Source: Kalaharituber pfeilii (Eukaryota; Ascomycota; Pezizomycetes; Pezizales; Pezizaceae). From it: DNA of 64,000 bases. The translations under genes and the position numbers were made by a program. The stretch lies in the NCBI GenBank assembly GCA_015179045.1, contig WHUZ01000001.1, positions 1,860,001-1,924,000 on the forward strand. Reading direction: 5' to 3'. The notes beneath the pieces were generated by a model that was not told the origin of the DNA, searched no databases, and saw only the letters and a program-made list of their open reading frames with translations. Shown piece by piece: positions 1-9,723 of the stretch (position 1 is its first letter; the number at the start of each line of letters is the position of its first letter).

Positions 1-1045
1 TTCCCTTTATTCCTGTTTGAAATAGGTTTGGGTTTTTGGGAATGGTCTTGAGCTTTCTGTTGTCTTTATTTTTATTTTTATTCCATATCGTGTAAGCTGG
101 CGTACATACCCCCCATTCCACCCAATTCCAATATATCAAATATAATTCTTATCACCTCTGTAGAACAAAAAAAGTTCAAACGTTGCATTTTTTTGATCCA
201 AATTTATCCAAATTTATCAACCTTTTCTTCATTAATTCTCCTCATATACATATATTATTTTGCATGTGTAAATTTTTTTTTCTTCTCAACAGTTACTTTT
301 CAATATCATATACATACCAAGTTTTATTAAAGCCCAAGGCACCATCGAACCTTCATAGGCCCTATACCCGAGGCTGCCCCATACCTATACTTAGCTATAA
401 TTTACTTATAGTTACTAAATGCATCCATGATTATAATATGTTTCTAAGCCTTTTTTTTTTTTTTTTTTTTTTTTTTTCATATGCAAAATTGCACCTCTAA
501 TTTGTGAGCTACACCCAGGAGCTTTGCTGAGGAGCGGTGGGGGATGACAAACTGCACGGGGGCTCATTTCCCGATTAGGAAAATGTCAACACCTGACCAC
601 AGCTTTTGGTTCAATTTGCTGTAGCTGTACTAGTATTGCTCGCTTCGCTGCATCATTTCGTACGCTCGAATCCACTGTATTCAATGCTTATATAATTTAC
701 ATATCTTATTATCTTTTCTTATCATCTTTCGTAATCCACTGAGGCTGACCTTCGTTCTAACTCATGAAGGCACTCTATCTCATCTAGTAGTGCCTTATCA
801 CGCCTAGAGAAAAATGTTCTCTGTTTGAATCCACGTGGAGAGGTCAAACTGCCCAGGGGTGTGACATCGCGACTGTGCTACATACACTGCGCGTTGCTGC
901 CCACATGGATTATCTGACTCTAAATCAACTAGAACTTGATCAAATGTTCTTTCTTGAGCCATATAGTCTATGATTACAAACCTCGGACTACAAGGAACCT
1001 GGCATCGTCGAACTTTGACCTCCCTTCCCATATGCACGATAATGA
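1..1045. other. Gene-free AT-rich stretch
   Basis: I see no supportable gene. The stretch is AT-rich and contains an uninterrupted run of about 27 T at 451-477. The short open frames here run through low-complexity sequence and match nothing I know. Confidence 0.5.
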
Positions 1046-1290
1046 AGCAAAATCTACCACCAAAAGACTCAAGTGTGGCAAGGAGCTGCCGGTGCTGAAG
1101 GCCCCACATTTCCACAGAGGTCTGAGACAGCCTTGGTTTAGTTCCAGCTTCGGAGCTGGACACTAGGTGCTGAAGGTTTTTCGGCGGTATGCATACTACA
1201 GTGCATTGTTGCACTTGACGAGACAAATACACCAAAAGATATGGATGGGCAGTGAGCAAGCGCATCAAAAAGACGAAAGATCATTATATG
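1046..1290. repeat. Dispersed repeat, copy 1 (partner at 19668-19925)
   Basis: This segment aligns by eye with 19668-19925. Shared landmarks are GAGCTGCC, a stretch reading TAG/TTCCAGCTTCGGAGCTG, and GATGGGCAG followed by AGCAAG. Both copies are followed a few hundred bases later by the same SINE-like unit (1510-1700 and 20107-20312), so a longer element of about 650 bp is likely. A short open frame crosses both copies with similar residues (TTK-LK-G-ELP-LKA), which could mean an old coding segment. The element class is not recognised. Confidence 0.6.
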
Positions 1291-1509
1291 GCAAAAGATT
1301 GGACCCAATATATCCAGACATTTCGGTACAAAAGAGAATGGCCAACTTGAGGTAGAATTTAAGGGCATTAGATGACGAGTCATATGGCCATTGGTGCAGA
1401 GGGGAAATGATAAATTAATAGTGATTCTTTATATGCTAGAAGAAGCTCCGCTCTCATTTGAATTCTGAATACTTGTCTATAAAGAGAAAAAAAAGCCAAA
1501 GATGCTATA

Positions 1510-1700
1510 AAACAGATCGCTCTGGTTCCACTAGAATTTAATCATATTGAACCGGAGTACTACATTCCATCCCAGGAGGATGCTGCACAACCCTCTTCCC
1601 CCAGCTCGACTCGAGAGTCGAACCCGGGACCTCAATTCTTCACCTCTCCATGCTGCTCGTGCTTAAACAGCAAGGGGTAGGTCAGTTCGATTCATGGCAA
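1510..1700 (-). repeat. tRNA-derived SINE-like element, copy 1
   Basis: Read on the minus strand, this contains GGGTTCGACTCT, a good match to the polymerase III B box (GGTTCRANTCC). It then runs through a conserved GGGGGAAGAGGG and ends near GTGGAACCAGAGC. The same order is found at 20107-20312, 20341-20500, 24003-24165 (all minus) and 63345-63540 (plus). The A-box end is degraded in this copy. That this is a SINE is inferred from the B box, the copy number and the shared 3' tail. Confidence 0.6.
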
Positions 1701-1820
1701 TACTCCAATACTCCAAAGCTCTTAAACCCATTTGGCAGCGCAAAATAGCGGCACCACAAGCATAGAGGCGGAAACTGACTTCTTGAACGCAAACCTATGG
1801 GCGAGGCTAAATAAATAGAA

Positions 1821-1940
1821 AGCGATGGTGAGTTAGATAGCGTCAGAATGGGAACGATCACGGCACCCGACTGGGTACAATCCGGCGTGAGCCATGCCTA
1901 CATAGTTGAGCCAACACTGAGCCTAGGTACCTTGTTGAGC
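1821..1940 (+). repeat. tRNA-like repeat, copy 1 (partner at 24206-24320)
   Basis: The segment from TGGTGAGTTAGATAGCG to GGGTACAATCCGGCGTGAG aligns with 24206-24280 (TTGTGAGTTAGATAACG to GGTTCAATCTGGCGCGAG). On the plus strand the two blocks resemble a tRNA A box and B box. In both places it lies 40-120 bp beyond a SINE-like unit in the opposite orientation, so the two may be parts of one composite element. Confidence 0.45.
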
Positions 1941-1960
1941 CAATATTGAGTTGCCGTTTC

Positions 1961-2016
1961 TATTTTATTTTTATTTTTATTTTTATTTTTGTTTTTGTTT
2001 TTGTGGCTTTATTTTT
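1961..2016. repeat. TTTTTA/TTTTTG simple repeat
   Basis: Tandem six-base units of five T and one A, grading into T-rich units with G. Low-complexity tract only. Confidence 0.9.
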
Positions 2017-2325
2017 TTATCGTCAAAAAGAAAAAGTACAAGTACGATATATTGATTGCACGAAATGGATTGCACGAAACGACTACCGTCTTATTCTGAG
2101 GGGATAAAAAATATAAATAAATAAATATAAGTTTATAAAAGCAGGATTCCTAACCAGATTTATTTGGTATAATCAAAAGCGAAAAAGATCAGCCAGATGG
2201 ATCTGATTAGGGGATGAAGAAAGAGAAAACCAGCTCAGTATCTTGACTGACCGGCTACTTCTCCCACACAGACCCACTCTGTAAACACCAGAACACCGTC
2301 ATTATTCAGTACATTCAGTACCCTC

Positions 2326-4075
2326 TCACAACCCCACCCTGCCCTCTGCAATCGCCCTACCCAACTCTTCACTCGCAATCATCTGTTGCTCCGATCCATA
2401 ACTCACCGGTTTGCCCGGGTGCTGCCTAAACTCCGCTAATGTCGCAGGCACGCTCGCCTCATCTTCCTGCACACTCTGTATCCACGCCGCCGCCCCTTCA
2501 CCAGCGCATTCTCCGCCTCTGCTCTCGCGCGAAGTCTCTCTTGCCGCTCCATCCTCTTTGTCTGATTGCTCACCCATGAATTCACACCCCGAAATCTTGG
2601 CTCGCTTTCCGCAATCGACGTCCGCGGCAACGAGCGTGGCGTGGGTGGAACAGTAGGATTATGCGTCGACCATGAAAAACGGCTGTCTTTTGGCTCCGCA
2701 GGGGTTGTAGGAATGAGGAATGCGGGGATGGGCACGACGACTGGCTGCAGTTTTGAAGCTTCATGCCGGTGTTTTGGGGGAGAGAGGGAGTGGTAAAAGC
2801 CGTCCTCTGTGTTTGTAGGAGAGCCATTGGTGGAAGAGGGGGCCGACGCCGCGGTGTTGGGGACGGCGATAGGGAAGCGGTTGGACATGCGCCGTTGAAC
2901 ACTGCTTCGATATTGTGGCGATTGGGATCTTGGGCGAGTCCCAGCCACTGCGCCAGCAATGGGGGAGGCTGAGCTATAGAGCGTTATTGCTTCCTCTTCG
3001 TCAATGCGGAATGAGCCGCCGCGGCCTCGAAGGAGGGACTGGCGAACGTAACGAGCTTGTCTGGACTCTCTGCGAGAGGTAGTGATGCTATGGCGGACGG
3101 CGGCGGGTGCAGGAAGGCCAGAGTCAATTGAGTGGCGTTGGCCTTGCGAGGCGTTGCTGCCGAAGAGGGTGGTTGGCATACGCTCGTTCATGGCCGGACA
3201 GGCGTCGACATAGCGGGAGACCGCGGGGTCTGGGGTCGGGCCCATGCGGTTGTAGCGGACGGGGTAGAAGCGTCGGCGGATCTTCTTGCGAAAGAAGAAC
3301 AGGAGAAAGAGGATTAGTCCCACTGCAGCGAGAGTACCTGTGATGATGTCAATACCGATTTGCAACTGATGACACACCATATAACATACCGACAACCGCT
3401 CCCGCTATTGCTGCCTTATTCATCCCTCCACCTCCACCGCTCTGCCCTACTACCTTCGCATCTAAACCTGGAGATTGGTTGGCAGGATCAGTTGATGTTG
3501 GCGGCGTCGTTGGCGAGATGGTATCTGAGAACACTCCTGTCGGGATTGATGTGGGCCTAGCGTTCAACGATCCACTTATCTTTGCCTCTGTTTCGTCAAT
3601 TGTGCTATCGTCAACGCTACTCTGCTCATCGCCATTGCTGATACCATCATTGGAGACCGAGGACTCGCCGTTATTATCTTCATCCCCTTTAGTTGGTTTG
3701 GGAGTTTGGGATGTTGCAACAGCTGTTATCTAATATCTATCAGCACCTTGAATATCATCTGAATTGGACGCACTCACCGTCAGGTGCAAATGATCTGTTC
3801 CAGTAAAGGTCGCAGTGGGCCCAATTCCATTTAATTCGGACTCAAACTCAACAGCAAGCTCCTGAAAATCCACGGCACGAATCTGTCGTTTCTCCTGCCT
3901 CTCAAATGCCGGCACTGCGTTTACCAACTTAGCACCCAATACAAAAGCCCATTCACCTGGATAGGCGGCTTGTGGCCGAGCATATCGTTGCATGTTTGAA
4001 TCTCAAGTCCTTTGGGTGTGTAAAGAGTAAATTGGCTACAGAGGTTATCGAAACGGCTGTCGTTATGTTTCCCTT
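2326..4075 (-). CDS. Single-pass membrane protein with Ser/Thr-rich ectodomain (5' end uncertain, apparent frameshift near 2480)
   Basis: Read exons: about 3993 (possibly further upstream) to 3778, 3729-3390, and 3337 downward. The introns at 3777-3730 (GTGAGT...TTAG) and 3389-3338 (GTATGT...ACAG) keep frame. The second exon encodes a Thr/Ser/Pro/Asp-rich outer segment. The splice at 3389/3338 joins AGAVVG to TLAAVGLILFLLFFF, giving one transmembrane helix followed by basic KKIRRRF. The cytoplasmic tail of about 300 residues is Ser/Arg/Pro-rich, contains SWVSNQTKRMERQ, and ends with an FRQHPG motif. I recall similar tails in fungal cell-surface proteins of Mid2-like layout, but I cannot name the family. 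No signal peptide is found: the first exon is probably upstream and unresolved. Near 2480 the frame must change by one base, or a 34-nt intron must be removed, to reach the FRQHPG end. Confidence 0.6.
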
Positions 4076-4089
4076 TCTAGTCTTTTCCA

Positions 4090-6690
4090 CTTATTGAATT
4101 ATTGGTCCTGGTAGTACCGCGATCCAATGAACTTCAGATATAGTCACGGAAGGTGCCGAAGTATAAATAAAGATGGTAAATGAAATAAAAATAATTAAGA
4201 TCGACCCTGTCGAAATAGAATATATTCAAAGGTGGTCACAGACCGAAACGAAGAAACAAAGCAGTAAGGACAAAAGGGAAAGAGAAAACTGAAAAACAGA
4301 ACGTGCCCAAACAATCCTGCACCGTTGCCAGAAGAGAAAGAAAAGGAAAGAAGACAAATTCTGGGGTATAGGCGCCATACATAAATGAATTGGCAGTGGG
4401 GGCCCACTGTTCCCCATTCAATATTGCCGATTCATTTAGTTCCTTTCTAGCAGTCTCGACCGTTCTGGGGCGTATCGCCTACAGTCCATACCTGGTATTG
4501 AGATGCAGATGCGAATCTGTGTATATAAATTAAAGGAGACATGTAAAACGATTGTGCGAGCTTCAGCAGGTTCGATTCTGTGGCTGTTTCGGGGCGAGTT
4601 CCCAGTCTAGAAGTGCGAGTTCCTGCAACAGCCCTGCTCCCTTGGCGCGCAGCCGAAGATGCGCCAGGGGACTCGCCCTTGCCCTGCTACGTCTTGGCAG
4701 TGGATGAAACGCGGAACCGTCGGAGTGTTGGAGATGACAGCTCAGAACCAAAACCGCGATATTGCGACGGCGTCTGTGACCGAGTCTGGAGCTGCCTGCT
4801 CGCGTGCTCAGTCTGGGTACGGAGTCGTTCCTACGCAACTACTTGTAACCAGCTTTACAGCCTGTGAGTCATCTTTCTCATTACAAACACACTATTTTGA
4901 AGGGTTACCTCCATTGGTGTGACATTGACCTCCTTCTAGGCTAGAGGGTAATCCAAATCATCATAGAGGCGAAGTAATGTAATCATGCAGCCAACTCATT
5001 CCACTGCCAGTTGTTGCTGGCTTACTTCAGTATATTAGTGCCCATGAGCTCATTCTTTGATAGTTCACGATGAGAGAATAGAAGCGTCTCTGCATATCCG
5101 AGAATACGAGCTTTTTTTGACTTCATCATGTATGATTTGTTGAAAATGCCCTTAATACTGGACACGGGACTATAGGATTGTTTGCACGTATTAAGCGCCC
5201 TCTGTAGACGAAGATTTTAATCTACAACAAGTATGGCTACAACTTGCTAGTTGTAATTAGAATACAGCAATAGGAGAAGTATCAGTAGATGCCGTACTTG
5301 AAAGTCTCAATCCCTGTGATATCTTTCTGTATCACTGTTGCATTGGCTTGATCTAGTCTTTATTGCCATGACCAGAGAGATCTCTCCGGATAAAGCAGAC
5401 TAGGCAAGCTTTTCCAGATGCTCATGAGATTGCAATTAAGTACTCAGCAACCTACCTGGAATTCTGCCTATTTCAGAGCATTGGATACGCGGTGGACGGG
5501 AATGGCTATTCAAAGAGTCCCTTAATTCCAACGGCCCAGCAATATTGAAATATTGATGGACCACTTAATTAACGTAAAAACGTTCAATTAGAGGGTCTTC
5601 TGGAGAAACGGGTGTGCCAATTTCGAGCTCGGTCATGGTGTGGGCCGTTAAATTCAGTGGACTAAGTAGTAGGTTACTGGGGAAGGAATATCATAGTCTT
5701 TTGTAATTTCATGCCAAGACCCTCAGGCTGATGGATTGGCAGTTGACTAAGCCTGGCTAGAGAAGGAATAAGAATAATTCTCATACCTGGAAAAGAGGAT
5801 CTAACAAAGAGTGGCAAGGGGCATGAGGAAAGACACCCGCCAACTCAAATTTTATTTTGGAGACTGTTGAGGCTCAACAATCAGGACGGGATATTCACTA
5901 AGCTGAAGCAATTGGACTGACCATCAATTATGATCTTAGTCTGGAAGTTTATTGATATGGAGGTTTTGATGGTAAAGGATCTTGCTGACCAAACAAATCT
6001 CAAAATTGTTAAGGTACAACCAGCTGTTGGAGATATAATTTCAACTTATACATGTCGAGGAAACTGGAGAAGCAATTGCAGAATGAGGAAAGATATATAC
6101 GAATTACTACTCTAAGGTCCTTAGTATTGAACACCCCTGCGAAGGTCTGTGAACGGGATTGTACTGAACGCTGAGTTGTCTGTGTCTTCTTTAAGGTTAG
6201 TTCCACTACCTGCGTGGCATCCAGATTCTCGTTTAGATAAACACAGGCTCAACTGCTCCCAAATTCCTCAGTGTTTCAGCTGTTGTTCAAACTTACATAT
6301 TGACCTGGTTGGGATACCAAATATGGCTAGCTGCAAAATAATAGAAGAAAGTTAATAGGTCCAGCGGGACAGACGACCAAAGTCAGATTCTGGGCACGAG
6401 AACATTGAATTTCCAAAAGCAATTCCATCAAATGAGGACTCGAATATTGCTCCTAAATGCAACAGTTAGCTCTCAATGATAATATGAAATCACTATTTGA
6501 TTGCAAATCAAGATGAAGCCGGATGGTCAGATTTGTGACTGCTTCGTTGAATGAGTTCTGTCTTGTCTTGATGTGGTTCTAACGCCAGATTTGAGTGTTG
6601 CAATTAATCAATGTTTACGTAGCCATTTGGGCAGGCAGTACGTTACGTATCAAAGTATCATGCTGCACATGGGACGCATGACTTGTCAGT
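4090..6690. other. No gene recognised; GC-rich block at 4570-4850
   Basis: About 2.6 kb without a recognisable product. The block 4570-4850 is clearly more GC-rich than its surroundings. It lies upstream of the minus-strand membrane protein and may hold its missing first exon or promoter, but I could not find a convincing signal peptide there. The rest is AT-rich with frequent stops. Confidence 0.4.
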
Positions 6691-6701
6691 GATGTGTAAT
6701 T

Positions 6702-7190
6702 ATGTGCTCTGTATTACTGTACTTGTTCTTGAATATCTACAGAGTGCGCCCTCAATTCCAGTCCTCTACTAACTTCAGGCGAGAAGAGGGAAGGTCCTAT
6801 GCCGAAGTACTTACCGCAGCAGTTTCATTGAAAAAAGCATCCGAGCTCTCCAGAATCGTCGACTTGACGGAAAACAGGACAAAAACTGGTCCTCTGCCCC
6901 GTCCCGGCGTTGTGGATGTGATCTCCAAACGAGATGTACAATCTATATCGGGTTCCGAGACTAATGTTCCTTCAGATCATGGTTTGTGTCAACCAGCCAA
7001 CAAGCGATATCGGATGCATTATCAACTATATAATCCTACTTCCTCAAAAGCTTCAGGTGACTTAACCCTCAGCTACCTTTCCTCCATTCTTGCTGAGCAC
7101 TTAAGGTTCTCACTAAATCAACGCCTTCATGTTACACACCGTCCATTAAGCTCGGCAATAGTCAGTGATCAATACCAGAGACCCGCGTAG
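6702..7190 (+). CDS. Unrecognised 162-residue ORF
   Basis: An open frame from an ATG, polar in composition, with no domain I recognise. It lies directly upstream of the TRM9 pseudogene on the same strand. It is longer than most chance frames in this AT-rich stretch, so it may be a relic or an exon of an unknown gene. It could equally be chance. Confidence 0.2.
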   Translation: MCSVLLYLFLNIYRVRPQFQSSTNFRREEGRSYAEVLTAAVSLKKASELSRIVDLTENRTKTGPLPRPGVVDVISKRDVQSISGSETNVPSDHGLCQPANKRYRMHYQLYNPTSSKASGDLTLSYLSSILAEHLRFSLNQRLHVTHRPLSSAIVSDQYQRPA

Positions 7191-7264
7191 TTCTGCCCAC
7201 TTTCGTTCACTCAATTGAAGAATCTATCACCATAGACGACGATTGCTACCCACGAGATCATGCA

Positions 7265-8473
7265 ATGTCTCAGCGGCTAATGATTTCCAGGATGCAAGCG
7301 CCGAAATATGTGAGGAACAGCACGTTCATAAAAATATATGAGATCGTCGCTCCACATTTCTCTGTTACTCGTTTTAAGGTACAGTGCAGTCAATCCCCAC
7401 CATATGTTGCAATTGCAACACCAAAATCAACACATATCACGTTTTCAGCATCTCGTTCTTTTAGCTGTTAGTGGATAGCTCTTGCTCTCCTTTTCACGAG
7501 TTTCCGAATTTGTTCACTGACGCCTCTCTTCCATTGCATTCTGCATTGTCGCTTCAAAATGCAGCCATGGCCTATCATCGAAAATTTCTCAAAGAATTAC
7601 CCACAAGATCAGTTAGACTAGATATTGGCTGCAGTAATGGAAAATAAACCCCAATATACTCATCATTGGAAGTGACAGGTGTGAGATCCAGCTACACATA
7701 TTTCGCAACGCCCTATGTGGCTTTAGTCGGATTCGATAATATCGAATATATCCCTCCATGTTTTACAACCAATCGCTCCGGACGAATTGCTTTTCCGGCT
7801 ACAATCGCTTGTCCCTTTTTCTAATTATAATTGCTTTTACTCATCATTTCATTATACCCATTGAAATTACTGCTGATGGTGTTGATCTGATCCCTAGGCC
7901 CCAAAAACCTAGTTGACATTGCCTCAAAACAACGGCATCATGAAGCCATAGTTGCCGACGCTCTGAGCCTTCCACATCCTTGCAGCCTTCACGACCTTGC
8001 AATCAACATTGCAGTTTATTCATCATTTTTCCTCAAAGAAAGGAGAGTTGCTGCTATAAAAAGTATCATCTCTACACCAAGACCGATTACCAGTCATGAC
8101 AATGACTATGGAGGGAAAGCATTGATTTATGTTCGGGCAGTAGAGCAAAAGAACTCATGTCGTCGTTGGGACAAGAACTCGAAACAACTTACTTTTATGC
8201 CCTGGGTAATGCAAAACAAATCTGCGGGTATGTCGCTCTTTTGTTCCGTTGGCGGCCGCAATTGCTAAACACCCGGTGCATTTGCCTGGCCCTATGGATA
8301 AAGGCTCAAGCGAGGAGAATTCTCCAGCAACTGGCTAAGCCTAGGCAGAGGAAGCTTACCAAAGATATTACCATTTATACCGTCAAGGGGAAATATAGAA
8401 AGACATTATTGCCTCAGGGGGATTGTCCGCAAATTAGGGTTATGAAAAGGAAAACTGGTGGGCCATCGTGTAG
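7265..8473 (+). pseudogene. TRM9: Decayed tRNA (uridine-34 carboxymethyl) methyltransferase TRM9
   Basis: The family is an AdoMet-dependent methyltransferase that, with Trm112, completes mcm5U on wobble uridines. In order I can read EEQHVHK and, in a shifted frame, IYEIVAPHFSVTRFK (7290-7378). An intron follows at 7379-7564 with its AG still in place, then PWPIIENF and a LDIGCSNGK AdoMet-binding motif (7565-7650). Next come NPNILIIGSD (7650-7678), NLVDIASKQRHHEAIVADALSLPHP (two adjacent blocks, from about 7905), GGKALIYV...EQKNS..RWD (about 8115-8180), and the C-terminal QRYYHLYRQGE and GYEKENWWAIV (8360-8470). At least three one-base shifts and several in-frame stops interrupt it. Gly to Arg (GGA to AGA) and Trp to Arg changes are transitions that fit repeat-induced point mutation. 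It cannot make a functional enzyme as read. Confidence 0.8.
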
Positions 8474-8479
8474 AACAAA

Positions 8480-9030
8480 TTGCAAGGATAGCTGAAGAGG
8501 CATCCGGGGGAAGTTGGATCAAAGCTGTTTATATCCTCATGTCATTATTTCCCGGCTCAAGAACACCCCACCCATGGGTACGTATCGATAGCCCAGCTCT
8601 TTCAAAGGAGGGGTACTTGATATCCGGAGTGGAGAATTTTCTAGCTGGTTAACTCGGGTATTATGCGTTGGTGGGCAATCCCTATTATCATTCTTAAATC
8701 TGTCCTTTACATAACTCTAATTCTATATGCAGACATGAAAAAAGTCCCTGAAGTGACAAACAAAGTAAAATATGCAACAGCAAGAGAAAATATGGGAAGA
8801 GATGAGAGCTACCTCTTCAGGAGAGTCCAAAATCTCCATCAGAATAACCCCCCCTCCCCAACTCCTCCTTCTACTCCTTTCTTCCTCCGCCTTAAAAGCC
8901 GCAATCTCTTTTTGCTGATATATTACTCACTTTGCCTGAGAATCGTTACTTTGTTTATCGGATTCCCAGGCCCATGTCCATAACCAAATTCACTTCATGC
9001 CCTATACACATCATATTATATAGTCTCATA
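8480..9030. other. No gene seen
   Basis: Spacer between the TRM9 relic and the convergent end of the Myb/SANT gene. It has a C/T-rich stretch near 8850-8890 and nothing else I can interpret. Confidence 0.5.
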
Positions 9031-9038
9031 TCACCCAG

Positions 9039-9722
9039 TTAAGCCTGCGAACCTGCGGGTGCCAAAGTACTGTTGCTTGCATTTGCATTCGGTCCTGCGG
9101 GGCTGGATCCCGACTGCTCACGCTTATGCCTTGGAGGAGCTTCTAGAGTCACGGAGCTGCTAAGGCTGAATGGCACGGTACCAGCTCTTCGCGCAATCTC
9201 TTCCTCGCCGAGTTGCCAATGCATGGCCTCCGCCGCTCTCCAGGGAATTTTCATTTCATTTGCTACTAATGCCCACATCTCTGGTTTTAACCTGAATATC
9301 AGCCAACCCTAAGATCAGCACTTCAGTTTCTCTGATGAACTACGTGGCTTGCCCTTCTTATTCACGCAGATGCAGATGAACTGGTGGGAATCAGGGAAAT
9401 AGGAGAAAGCATGTTGTGAGAGCACTGGAACATACCGTTCATAGAGCATTGCAAGATGGTCTTTTCTGTCTTCATCCCACTCCGCTCGTCTCTCGAGATA
9501 ATTCTGGTAATGTAGTCGGCAGCTTATAGGTGATCTCCCCGGTAGGGCCTTGCTGATGTCGTCCCATTTCTTTCCCATTTGGCGAAGCTGGATTATGAGG
9601 GCATCTTCCTGGGGACTCCACTTGGATTGTTTTTTTGCTGGTGAGGTTGGCGCATTGACTGGCAATGCTCGCTTGATTGAGGGACTTGAGGGCGTGGAGG
9701 TGGAGGGATGATCCTCAGGCAT
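9039..9722 (-). CDS. Myb/SANT DNA-binding-like protein, 179 aa
   Basis: Two exons, 9722-9436 and 9291-9039, with an intron at 9435-9292 (GTATGT...TTCAG) that splits an Arg codon. The total of 540 nt keeps frame. Residues 32-80 form a SANT/Myb repeat: KWSPQEDALIIQLR, then KWDDISKALPGRS, then CRLHYQNYL. The spacing of Trp35 and Trp53 and the helix-turn-helix pattern fit. The splice restores YER-LKPEMW followed by IPWRAAEAMHWQLG, a second Myb-like half seen in small fungal Myb proteins. The tail is Ser/Pro/Ala-rich. The N-terminus is Ser/Pro/Lys-rich and may be a nuclear signal. It is probably a nuclear transcription or chromatin factor, but the target is unknown. Confidence 0.85.
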
Positions 9723-9723
9723 T

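Noticed and set aside
183..500. 105-codon plus-strand frame
   Set aside because: Runs through AT-rich sequence and a 27-base T run; no domain.
6391..6404. cDNA adaptor contamination, because GGCACGAG is a common library linker
   Set aside because: The shared match extends beyond the linker (GGCACGAGAACA), there are four genomic copies, and one forms the end of an inverted repeat.
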